Positions 24,135 through 35,300 of a DNA stretch of 64,000 nucleotides are shown piece after piece; position 1 is the stretch's first letter, and each line of letters opens with the position of its first letter. The notes under the pieces were generated by a model. It saw only the letters and a list, made by a program, of their open reading frames with translations. It was not told the DNA's origin and did no database searches. The stretch comes from Sphaerolaimus hirsutus (Eukaryota > Nematoda > Chromadorea > Monhysterida > Sphaerolaimidae), in contig OZ038457.1 in NCBI GenBank assembly GCA_964036195.1, positions 25,120,787 through 25,184,786 of the forward strand, given 5' to 3'. Made by a program: the position numbers and the translations under genes.

Positions 24135-24306
24135 CACCAGGAGGCAATCCCAATTCCCAGACCGTGTAAAATGGCCTGTAAAATGTCAAATGTCATGCAA
24201 TGTGTCAAAAGTCATGTAACATGTAAATGGATGTTTGCACATTCACATGGCTTTTGACACTTTGCATGACATTTGACATTTTACAGGGTCTGGGATTGAC
24301 CTGGTG
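24135..24306. mobile_element. H-family palindromic element in the probable 3' UTR
   Basis: The ends CACCAGGAGGCAATCCCAAT and (reverse complement) CACCAGGTCAATCCCAGACC. The arms are joined by a short centre near 24230, so transcripts through it could fold into a long hairpin. Confidence 0.65.
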
Positions 24307-24470
24307 GCTATTACGCACCTAGTTTTTAAGTGATAATGAAATTCATGGATGATACAAAAGGTTTTAATTGATACGTCAAGTGACATGTAGTAATCCCTAC
24401 TTATGTCACTAAATTTACCGCTTAAAACTTATGACGAGGTGCGTTATTTGTAAGCAATTCAATAAAGCTT

Positions 24471-24476
24471 ATTCAT
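24471..24476 (+). terminator. Candidate polyadenylation signal for the MECOM-like gene
   Basis: AATAAA in CAATTCAATAAAGCTT, about 770 bp after the stop codon and the first good plus-strand hexamer in the 3' flank that I noticed. Use is inferred. Confidence 0.35.
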
Positions 24477-24564
24477 AATTTCGCATCGGTTCTTCGATAA
24501 TTCCGCATCGAATGCTTTTAGCTTTACACCACTTTCGATTCCACAGTACTGATTGACAGCTCCA

Positions 24565-24692
24565 CGGGGGACAGTCCCAGATCCTGTAAAATGCCCTGTA
24601 AAATGTTAAATGTCATGTAAAGTGTCTGAAGTCATGTAAAATGTGAATGTATGTACTTTTGCCGTTTTACAGGGTCTGGGACTGGCACCAGG
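24565..24692. mobile_element. H-family palindromic element
   Basis: GGGGGACAGTCCCAGATCCTG-like left end and CAGGGTCTGGGACTGGCACC right end, followed by AGG. This is the shortest copy with recognisable ends (128 bp). It lies between the two convergent genes. Confidence 0.6.
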
Positions 24693-24910
24693 TTGTTCAG
24701 GTTGGCGCTTTGCCTTCGCTAAATACCCATTTCAATGTTGCACTGGAAAACATATCTACGTTCACCACACTATTTGTTGTAGGATATTTTGGACAGTATT
24801 CATTTTGCGAATGTCATGTGATTTTTTTTCTTCAAAAATCAGATCGTTCTATGGAATGTTTTTAAAACTCTATCGTTGTCAATTGTAATTTCATTCGTTG
24901 TTTTCGCCAA

Positions 24911-25301
24911 CACAGCAAAAATATAGGTGCGTGAAGTGTGTGAAGCGGTCTTTGTGAAAGCAGTTCCAAACGCTTCACCTATCACCAACGAAATATACAC
25001 AGCAAAAAATGGGTTCGTGAAGTGTGTGGAAGTGCGCTCTGTGAAGACACTTCCACCCACTTCACCTAGCTTCACGAAGACCGAAATTCCTGAAGTGCAC
25101 TTCACGAACCTTTGCAGCATAATTTGCATGGTTCGTGAAGTGCCGTGAAGCATCTGTAATGCAGTGAAGTGTCTTCACGTCGACATTGCGCGTCTGCGTG
25201 AAATCACTTCAGGACACTTCACCGCGCATCACACACCCATTTTTTGCTGTGATATGAAGTCGCTTCACTACGCGCATCAAAAACCAATTTTTTTTGCTGT
25301 G
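24911..25301. mobile_element. CACAG-ended non-autonomous element (CACTA/EnSpm-like?), outer
   Basis: Ends with CACAGCAAAAA on both strands and is flanked by a 3-bp direct repeat CAA (24908-24910 and 25302-25304). The interior iterates GTGAAGTG and CTTCAC words. The 3-bp duplication and CAC.. end fit CACTA/EnSpm elements, but no transposase is present. A second element of the same kind is inserted inside. Confidence 0.5.
24998..25251. mobile_element. CACAG-ended non-autonomous element nested in its own kind
   Basis: Ends CACAGCAAAAAATGGGT on both strands, flanked by the 3-bp direct repeat ATA (24995-24997 and 25252-25254). 254 bp, interior of GTGAAGTG/CTTCACG words. Inserted into the related element 24911-25301. 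Confidence 0.55.
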
Positions 25302-25818
25302 CAAGAATCCTTAGCGCACATTGTCGCCCGTTTGCTTGCATCGATTTCCAATCATCTCGTTTCTATCTCCCCATTTCACAATCTCCTTTTTCCCATCTGT
25401 GCAATTTGTCATTAGCCAAAAATTTCCAGTTGCAATAAGCATAATATTTTTCTTTCGGAACTGCATAGCGTATTTCCGTACCGCTCTAGTCTTTTTCCAT
25501 CAAGGTGAACCATTCGATTCCCTTTATTTTATACTTTTAGCGTCTATTTTTCAGAGCTGTTTTTTCCTACATTTTTCGTCGCGACGTTTGATTTTTGTTT
25601 TCTGATACGTATAATTTGTACTCGGAAATGCATTTTACTTTTTCTGTGAATCAAAATAGCCTTAGACAGTTTATTATATTCACACGTTGCAATGGTTTTA
25701 ATTTGAATACCTTAACTTTTACTGCAACTTGATCAATATATATCACCTCTGGATTTCATAAATCATCACATTGTTTCCTGGATGTATTTATGTAAGAAAT
25801 TTATTTTACAGCATTCTA
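25302..25818. other. No gene recognised
   Basis: AT-rich intergenic DNA. Minus-strand AATAAA at about 25801-25806 lies just beyond the duplicated gene end described next and may be the original polyadenylation signal of the lectin-like gene. Confidence 0.4.
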
Positions 25819-25925
25819 TACTAAACCTAAGCTCCTTCGATCGAATAAAATTCTTATAAAAATTCATATTTCGTCATAAAACACAAATCTGATGCCGACC
25901 ACTTTATTCGAAGTCACGGGGATGT
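25819..25925 (-). pseudogene. Second copy of the lectin-like gene's terminal 107 bp
   Basis: Nearly identical over 107 bp to 26201-26307, which contains the last codons and stop of the lectin-like gene. On the minus strand it still reads IPVTSNKVVGIRFVFYDEI then stop. It is separated from the gene by a truncated P3 MITE. It keeps the AATAAA beyond it, so it may now be 3' UTR rather than coding. Confidence 0.7.
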
Positions 25926-26196
25926 ACTAAATTGTCGTTTGAAACATACGCAGACGTCGAAAATTGCAACAAATACAGCTATTTATAAGACTATAGGTAT
26001 AAACATTGTTCTAGCATAAAACAGTCATTGTGTTTAACGTGTGTTCTGCGTTGCCCGGATCACAAACCGCAGCTTTTGTCATGTACTCTATGCACTATGT
26101 TTGGGGGGGGTATTTCGAGGGGGGTTTATAAATTCATAGTGGCCATTTTGAGGGGAAGGGGGTATTTCGAGAGGGGGGTATTTCGAGGAAATACGG
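25926..26196. mobile_element. Truncated P3-family MITE
   Basis: Contains the family core (ACATACGCAGACGTCGAAAA) and the right end GTATTTCGAGGAAATACGG. The left half is missing, replaced by the duplicated gene end at 25819-25925. Confidence 0.65.
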
Positions 26197-26245
26197 ATGG
26201 TACTAAACCTTAGCTCCTTCGATCGAATAAAATTCTTATAAAAAT

Positions 26246-26353
26246 TCATATTTCGTCATAAAACACAAATCCGATGTCGACCACTTTATTCGAAGTCACG
26301 GGGATGTGCGCCGCGCCGCCTTCGCCGTGCTCGAAACGCTGCAGTTTGCAGAT
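26246..26353 (-). CDS. Lectin-like gene, last exon (end of second PAN domain)
   Basis: Reads ICKLQRFEHGEGGAAHIPVT then SNKVVDIGFVFYDEI and TGA at 26246-26248. The aromatic ending parallels NFYVRPL of the first PAN domain. Bases 26201-26307 are duplicated at 25819-25925. Confidence 0.75.
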   Translation of the reverse strand: MCKLQRFEHGEGGAAHIPVTSNKVVDIGFVFYDEI

Positions 26354-29300
26354 CTGAAAAAATCAAAATCAAATACAGAGCCGCCCACAATCGCAAAACA
26401 TTGAAATACAAATTGACCTTTGCGTGTGAATTGAAGCTGACCGAGGCGCAGTGGGTGCGCTTGCGGCACAGGAAGCCGCACGCGTCCAGGGTGGCCACGT
26501 CGGGCAGCACGGCCAGCAGGTGGCGCGCCTCCAGCGAGGCATCCGCAGCCGCCGCCTCCCACTGCGGCATGTACTTCGGGTTCTCTGAGTGGTCGTTCTC
26601 TCTTGGTCTGGGTCAGTGCAAGCTCATTCTCAAGGGCGCACCATATTCGCAAAGCGCGTAATCATTTCGTGGCGTGCGTTTATTCAGGCTGTCCTTGACA
26701 TAGGCGGCGTCTGCGCTCCAGCAAGCCTTCAGGTAGGTGACTGCATCCACAATATCTGGTTTGGCAGTCTGCCAAGCGCTGGGCGGCAGGTGGTACTCGG
26801 TTAGCTTCCCAGCCAATGGGTACACCCAGTCCCCGTAGTTGTTCGATGAATTCGCCACGCCTTTTCTATGGCCTTCAACATAAGCACAGGCAGTTTGTCC
26901 TGCAAAACCCTGAGTAGGGTTCGAGGAAACATTTCGTGTTAGTAGAGTGCTTATCTTTTGTAGGTCTGACTAACGATGGCAAACCCTCCGAAAAAAAGTA
27001 TAAAAATTTTAAAGTGTTTTTTCCAAAATGAATTTCCGAATTTTCGAATTTTTACTCGAATTAATTTTTGAATTTCGAATTTAATTTTCGAATTTTTGAA
27101 TTTTCGAATCTTTTTGGTTAATTTTCGATTTTTTTTGGGTAATTTTTGAATTTTTTTACATACTTTTTGAATTTTTTGGAAAAATATTCAATTAAGAGCT
27201 TTAAGCTGTTAAGTAGTTATGTTGAAATAGTCATGGGTACTTGGTGCATTCCTGAGCATTCTTCTATGTAACAGGGTCCGCCCATAGCTGTGATTGGGGG
27301 TGGCTGTTATGGGGGGTCCACCAGACATTTGTGTCATTCCATTCTGTTGTACATTTGCTGATTATATAATTTCAAAAATTTTATGTCAATTTGACCCTGT
27401 ATTAATGTGATTTATATATTGTTATGACCGCGAAATTGCGGTCATAATATTTTAATTAAGTTTGTTGATTTTTTAAAGGTGCCAAGGCCAACTTTAATTA
27501 ACCGGCGCTTCATTTAGCGAAATTGGTTTACAGAATAAAATTTGGGGGTGAAATGTAAATAGGTAGAATTTAAGAGAAAATATTCACGCGAAAATAGCGA
27601 AAACATTGACTGCCATCCGATGGGAAAAATCAGCTGGCGATGGAAAGAAGAGGGGGCACATCTTAAATGCCTAAAAAAACGCACACAATAGAGAGAGACG
27701 CCCTTGTGCGCGGGCACTTATTTAGGTCACACGCAAAGTCGCAACGCTATGCGGCGCGTGTGAAACATAAGCGAGGGGGGCATGAAACTGGAAATTCAAA
27801 CCTTACTGTAGGAAAATGAATGAATATACACCTAAAATAAATGCCCAACATGCAGCGGCATAACAGCCCCTCCCATGACAACAGTTACACTACTTACCAA
27901 AGAAACACTAGTGGAACTGGAAGTCAAACAAAGCTTATAAAGAAGCTACAAAAGTTTCAACCATGTAAAATTCAGCGGAATTTTTAAGTTACCCAACTGT
28001 AACAGCAAGCATTCAAATTAAAAGCATAATTCAGAATCACAAATGGATCAGATTGCAGTGTGATTATAAAAAAAAACAATTTGAAAGGTACATTTTCAAT
28101 GCACACAAATCTATGCCCTAAAATCATGCTAGCTCTGCTTAGTCCGGTTTCCATTGGGTGCTGGAGCTGATCCTGGCTTTGTGCTTGCGGCGCATGCAGG
28201 GCTCGCCCCAAGGGTTGGTCACCAGTTGACCATCGTATTTTCCAGGGTTCACCAACATGAACTCGGCATGTGGTGAAACGCGTTTGGCAGAATGGGGAAA
28301 ACATTTGGTGGCAGACTTTTTGCGTGGGGGCCTGCCATAGACCTTGCTGCCCTTGGCGCGTGGCTGTGTAGTAGGTTTCGACAAGTGCGATTTCTGAATG
28401 CCAGTAATTGGCGCCAATTCATGATGTGATAGCTTAGTGACCACTGATTCTCTTGGCAATTCTCCTTTAGTCGGAAACTGGCAGGCGCTAATTAATTCAC
28501 CCATGGCTTTGGGCACAAAATTGGCCTGAGTCGCTGGAGCTCAGAGATAGCCGTGCGATTCATTTTGAGCGTGCCATAGAGTGCCTCGTGGCCAAACAAA
28601 AGCGGGCTCGAAGTGCGTGGGAAGTGTGGTTTCCGTTTAACCACAGCCCAGATGTCTGCCGATTGCTGTTGTCCACCGGGTGTGGTATGCAGCAAATGCA
28701 TTTTGTAGAGTGCCAGGTGATGCCCCGGAATCGGCTTGCCGGCAGTCCCCAAGCTTGAATCAGGGTAAGGCCGGTACCTTGCCTTCTCCATGCTGGCATT
28801 GCACTGTGCGCATTTCCAAACATCCTCGAGCAGGTGCTCCTTGATGATGATCCCCTCTTCACAGCCACTATCGAGTGTGCCTGTGAGCATGCAGCCCATG
28901 AAATCCACTTGAGCCAGCGGACGATCACAATGGGGGTGTCGCACGCTTGCTGGGCTCATGGGGCAACCCATCTGCTTGTGAGCTGCTTAGCCGCTAGGGA
29001 ACCATGTTTCAAAATCATCGGGCTCAGGTCGGAATCAGATGGCGGATTAGAAACATTTTTAGTCAATTTAGTAGCTGGATTATTTGTAGGTTCATTATTA
29101 GATTCTGTAGCACTGTAGATGTGCTCGTCCAATTTCAGATTGAGTTTATTGCACTCAATGCGCATGTTTGCCTGAGAATCCTGCTCAGTCTTACCGGCCT
29201 TTTGTAGCAACTCTTGGGCTCATTCCGCCCGATCCAGTCGGTAGGCAGGAGAATCGGGATTCAAATAACGTTTTGCCGGCTCGTGCGGCATGGGGGCATG

Positions 29301-32300
29301 ATGCATAAAATAGGTGCACCATGGACCCTGATGTGTAGTTGGGTCAAATTTAGACTGCCGATCCCAGCCATTGTTTCGACCACCAGATTGGCCCGAGGCA
29401 TTTCTGGATGCAGCCACAGCTGGTGGGTCATTGGACTATCCAGCATTTCCACTGTTTGACCGAATGTGTCTCTCGTTAGCATTACGCCGTTCATTTTGTT
29501 TAGCCCGATAATGCAGATTTTCCTTGTGTGCGATGTCGAGGCGTCCAACAGCATCAGCTAATTCGATCTGACCATTGCACCATTTCTCGCGCCATGGATA
29601 CCAGAGAGACATTGTCAGCATTCCTCCAATCTCGAGGAACAACTTATCGCCAATCATTTTCTCACGCTGTGAGTCGTCAATCTGCTCACTAATATAGTGG
29701 AATGTGCTGCACAATCTGCTGTACAGCGTGGCCACAGAATCAGTAGGTTTAGCCGAAATTCGATACCACTCAGTGACAGAATGCGCCTTGCAGTCCACTC
29801 AAAAAACACGAGCCAATTTGTCAAGAACATAAAGCACGGTATTGCGCTTATCCAGGCAAATAGAAATATAGTGTGCCTGTGCACTTCCCTTCAAGCATTG
29901 CTGGAAAACATTGGTCCAGAACAAATGTTGGTATGGCGGGGGAACATTCAGAGCCTGTAGTGCCACATTGTGAAGCCAAAATTTAAAGGGCCCCGATGGC
30001 GCGCTTGAATCCCCATGAATGGTGTCTGCTTGCTAGCAACAGTGGCTACATGGCCGCCACTCATGCGATCACTGGATGGAGTTTGTGCCAGTGCATCCAC
30101 AAGCGACGGAAAGCCATCGGCCGGGACCATGACATATTGGTCAACGTAGGTGGCAATTTGGCCGATCAGGCCACCCGGGGCAGACAAAATTGCCTGCAAC
30201 CGGATTTCAGTTGAATCCACCGGCAGGTTGGTGGATGACATTGACGGGGTGCTCGATGAAGTTCGATTTGGCACGCCCGATGCAGGACCCAAGTTTGGGC
30301 TCACACTTGGATTAGGTGGCACAATGGGTGCCTGTCTCGCTTGCGCAGCCGATAGTTGAGAGACTTGTGCCCCAAGCTGCTGGATGGCTGCCAAAAGATC
30401 AGCCATGACTGGCGCAGCGGGCGCCACCGCAGCTGGCAGGTTGGCGACAACCCCGGGAGGTGGCACAATGCCCCTATTATCACCCACAGCGGGTACCTTG
30501 TCATCGGGGTCCAGCGCCAATTCCAGCGAATCATCCGGTTCAGTGAAATATAGGTCCATACAGCGCCATACTTGGCGGACCAACGCCACGTTGCTCAAAC
30601 GCGGCAGATCACTGATCGTGGGCCATTCGTCGTTGTCGTCATTGCGATATTGCAGAAGTGTGGTCAGCAATTGCATTAGCTTTTGCCGCTGGCCACGATC
30701 AATCCACGCTTCGACGATTGGCTCCAACTCGGGGCGCGTGTATTGCGACATTTTCCTGATTGCAAAGCCACAAAATCAGCACACGCGAAATTTGCGAAAA
30801 ATGGTGCTGGAGTGGCTGAATGCAGCAGAATGGCACCAGGACAATGTAGTGCCAATTCCCTCTAACTGCGTCTGCACAATTTCAGTGCAACAATTGGCAC
30901 AGGAGGGACTCAGTAGTAGGGACTGAGTAGATGGTGCAGTGGCGGTAGGCCAATGTCGCACCAATTGCACTTGGCAAAATATTTCCCAAGTGCAAAAACG
31001 TGTCGCGGCAGATGCGGCACGCCAAACACGCTGCAGCGATTGGCCACTGCAGCGCCAACAACACTGCACTTGCAGTGTCAGCTGCACCAATGCAAAATCG
31101 GCGCGGTACTGACCACGCGCAGCTGGGCAGCGGGCCACGAGACGGCCCCTTTATTTGGCACTGTGTCGCTGCACAAGCAGCGCAGTGATTCACCAAAAAC
31201 CGGCGCCAAGCGTTGTCGCTATGCCGCTAGCCCCAGTGGCAAAGCGGCACAACAAAAACGATTTTGATCAGCCCCAGTGGCTGATCAAAACAAGCGCTTG
31301 GCCGCGCAGCCCGTGGCTGATAAGCGGCCGGCGCGTCGAGAAAATGTCGCTGGCCCCAGTGGCTCAGCGAAGGCAAAAACGCGACGCGTCCAGGTGCGTC
31401 GCAGCGCGTCGAGAAAATGTCGCTGGCCCCAGTGGTTCAGCGACAGCGAAAACGCGACGCGTCCAGGTGCGTCGCGGTGAATCGAGAAAATGTCGCTGGC
31501 CCCAGTGGCTCAGCGACAGCGAAAAGAAATGCTTTCCGATCAGCCCCAGTGGCTGATCGGAACCAAAAAACGTTGCAGCTGGAAGCGCTGCGAAAACCAG
31601 GCGATCAGGACCTGGGGCCAGATTTAATTCGCCCTACAAATATTCTTATGTTATGCACTACTCCCGACACGTGTCTCCCTACACGCCCGACAAAACCATG
31701 CACAATCCATAGCGGAGTTATGCATGTAAAGCGCCCTACACACCAATATCATATTCAATTCTCACATTTTGTCGGGCGCGTGACCGACAAAATAAAAATA
31801 AAAATAATATTCCGCCCTCCAGCAAAATAACGATGGGCAGGAAGAAAACTAGGTTGACAAAAATCCAAATTTAGAAAAAAAACTATGAAATTTTATTCAA
31901 TAGATATGCACACTTCACAATGTATCCACCGTGGATTCCGGGCGTCTTTCCTCGAATCTCAACACATTCTCAGCACACAGTGCCCCACCCCAAATACAGG
32001 TTGGCCCAAATGCGTGTCAACAGTTCTTTTGCTTGCGTTGACATGTTTCACTCTTTCTGAAATGGCCATTCCGATACATGGTGGCCCACATTTTTGTATA
32101 CAAAACAATTTTGTTGAATTTTTAAATTATGAAAATTCTATGAGTATAATAAAGTTCTATCACATAGGAAAGTTCAAATCACACATTAAATCAAAATTTA
32201 GTTGACATGAATTTTGATGTCAACTAGTGTGTGTGGGCCGATACTGAAATATCTAATTATTATACTTGTAGAATTTTTATAATTGAAAAATTGACAATAT

Positions 32301-35300
32301 TTTTCTGAGTACAAAAAACTGAGCCACCATGTATCAGAGGGAGCGGCACTGGCAGGCAGTGGAGTGAGTGCCAAACATGCTACAACATGTGGGTGGTAGG
32401 CACACCACTGTTGTGCACACGGGAAACGGGGCTGACTGCGTACCGAGTCCGTGGCGCACAGATGAGAAACGTGCAGTGAGTTTCAGCTGGATTGGCATGT
32501 GGACCTTGGGCAAGAGGCGAAGCCAAGTCCACAAAGTCAACAACGGGAGGATATTTGTGTTTGAGATGTTGTGTTGTTGCGTTTTGGTGGAATGTCGCTC
32601 GGCGACATGGATCTCAAAGTTTTAGCATCTCATATTCATAGATGGTCACCCCCCGAAGGGGACATGAATGATGAGGAAAAAGTGAGTTAATGAACATCAA
32701 CTGACCTAAACACCCAAGTGGTCACTACTCAAGATTGGTTGAAACATAAAAGTTAATGCAAGTGTATATAATGTAGTGGACTCTAACTACAACAGTCCCC
32801 CCCAAGTTCACCCTACAGGGGGAACTGACAGAAAAACAATAATCAAATTCATACAAAAATCACAACAAACACCAATTACAATAGAATAACAACATTCACC
32901 CAATAAACAGAAATGTCACCATTGTGCATGATCACTTAGCCTTGGAGTGTTCCTTGCCTTTCCTGTAGTTCCTCTATCCCTTGGATGCCATCACTGGTGC
33001 ACTGACTGCTGGTTGCTGCTTGGCTGGTATGTTGAATGGGTGGTGTGGGTGATCAGAATTGCATGGTACTTGGTGATTTGGTGTACTGGTTGGAGGTGGC
33101 AGGCTGGATGGTGGTGTCTTGTGCAAGAAAACTGTCTGCTGCCTTATTTTGGATTTCATGTAGGTGGACCGTTTCAGAGGTGTGTATTGGATAATTGCAT
33201 TGACATAGGTTGGTGGGTGTTTGGGTGGGTAGTTCTGCTGGTGTCACTGATTGACAGTCAGGGTATGTTTGGGTCCTGGCATTGCTGATTAATGGCCAAA
33301 GCGGTGTTTTTAATTTACCAGTGTCACTGATTGACATCTGGTATGCTGGTGAGGGTTCCCAGTGTCGCTGCTTGACAGCTGGGATGGTTAGGCTGTCGGT
33401 GTCATTGCTTGACGGCCGACCTGTTTGCCTCAGTTCCTGGTGTCGCTGCTTAATGGCTGGGGTTAGGCTGTCAATGTCTTTGTTGGACTGCTGACCTGTT
33501 TGCCTCTGTACCCAGTTGCTGCTTTGACGGCCAGGGTTATTGCATTAGACATCTTGCGTGTCATGCATGCACTCTTGTGGCACGCGGCGGGGGGCTGCTC
33601 TTGCTGGCAGGTGCTGCCGCAGGTTCGATTGGGGTGCCACCGATGTCATTGTTGGACAGTCGGGGGCGGGCGGGTTCACATCGACTTGAGAAGTTTCAAG
33701 CCAGTACGATCACCATGTTGTGCACACGGGAAATGGGGCTGACTGCGTACCGAGTCCGTGGCGCACAGATGAGAAACGTGCAGTGAGTTTCAGCTGGATT
33801 GGCATGTGGACCTTGGGCAAGAGGCGAAGCCAAGTCCACGAAGTCAACAACGGGAGGATATTTGTGTTTGAGATGTTGTGTTGTTGCGTTTTGGTGGAAC
33901 GTCGCTCGGCAACATGGATCTCAAAGTTTTAGCATCTCATATTCATAGATGGTCACCCCCCGAAGGGGACATGAATGATGAGGAAAAAGTGAGTTAATGA
34001 ACATCAACTGACCTAAACACCCAAGTGGTCACTACTCAAGATTGGTTGAAACATAAAAGTTAATGCAAGTGTATATAATGTAGTGGACTCTAACTACAAC
34101 ACCACACACCATTTAAACACATTGTATTTGTGATACACCATAGCGTTACATAACATGGAAACAATTCAAATCTTGTTCTTATTGTGAACCACTAGTTTGC
34201 GCTATTCTAAAATCTAAAATGTCCCGTCATAATAAAAAAACAATGTTTTGAATTCTTTTCAATACATTGCATCATTTCCACATTTGGTTGATTCGATGTA
34301 TTGTTTATCACATGACTTGACTCATCAAATTACAGTAGCCATAGTCTTTAAAGTGCCCTGTGTTCAATCCATTCAGACATAAATTTTAAATAAATCAATA
34401 CATTATGGTGTTTCAGTGGTTGCATCTCTCATTTAAAGTAATTTTCAACCGGTATTAATTTTTCCTTCTGTTTTATTGCCTATTTGTCTCCATTTGCGTT
34501 TTTCTTTTTTACTTTTTCTTTTTTCTTTTTTATATTTTCTCCCAAAAAATCCCACTTATGCCCTACACCTGACACGCGTCTCCCGACACGCAATTGAATT
34601 GTGTTGTCAGGAGGTGCGTGCATGTCGGGCAACCGTAAACAATCTGTAGGGAGGCTGCCCGATTTCGGGTGCATTACGTGCATGTAGGGCGCATTACGCG
34701 AGAATTAAATCTGGCCCCAGGGGTTGAAAAATCTGGGAGTGAAATGAATCGCTCCCAGTACGATCACCATGTTATGACCGCGAAATTGCGGTCATAATAT
34801 TTTAATTAAGTATGTTGATTTTTTAAAGGTGCCAAGGCCAACTTTAATTAACCGGCGCTTCATTTAGCGAAATTGGTTTACAGAATAAAAGTTGGGGGCG
34901 AAATGTAAATAGGTAGAATTTAAGAGAAAATATTCACGCGAAAATAGCGTAAACATTGACTGCCAGCCGATGGGAACAATCGGCTGGCGATGGAAAGAAG
35001 AGGGGGCACATCTTAAATGCCTAAAAAAACGCACACAATAGAGAGAGACGCCCTTGTGCGCGGGCACTTATTTAGGTCACATGCAAAGTCGCAACGCTAC
35101 GCCGCGCGTGTGAAACATAAGCGAGGGGGGCATGAAACTGGAAATTAACACCTTACTGTAGGAAAATGAATGAATATACACCTAAAATAAATGCCCAACA
35201 TGCAGCGGCATAACAATATATATAAAATACCATAAATCCTTGAATAAGTCCCACTCGAATAAGTCCCCTCAAAAATCACTGACAAAAAATACCCCACAGG

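Larger units (their letters stand above)
32409..34101 (-). mobile_element. TRIM-like LTR element nested in the larger LTR element
   Basis: Two 386-bp direct repeats (32409-32794 and 33716-34101), beginning TGTTGTGCACACGGG and ending CTAACTACAACA, enclose 921 bp without gag or pol. The flanks share CCAC, a 4-bp target duplication. The LTRs differ at about 4 sites (near 1%), younger than the host element's 2.7%, which agrees with the nesting. The primer-binding site 33701-33715 is identical over 15 nt to that of the host element. A G-rich tract lies next to the other LTR on the minus strand. Non-autonomous by size. Confidence 0.85.
27420..35215 (-). mobile_element. LTR retrotransposon with gag and possible protease only; broken
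   Basis: Two 446-bp direct repeats (27420-27865 and 34770-35215), each beginning TGTTATGACCG and ending CATAACA, bound a 7.8-kb element on the minus strand. The flanks share ATAT, a weak 4-bp target duplication in AT-rich DNA. The LTRs differ at about 12 sites (near 2.7%), so it is not young. A putative primer-binding site lies at 34755-34769. Gag-like coding occupies about 28.1-30.75 kb. No reverse transcriptase or integrase was seen, so it would depend on another element. It is broken in several places (about five). A TRIM-like element and a mariner-type MITE are inserted in its long leader. Superfamily uncertain (Ty3/gypsy-like by duplication length). It lies in the large intron of the lectin-like gene in the same orientation. 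Confidence 0.8.

Noticed and set aside
31325-31550. CRISPR-like array (73-bp period with repeated core)
   Set aside because: Eukaryotic context, no cas genes, and the units are alternating hairpins of an LTR-element leader rather than repeats with unique spacers.
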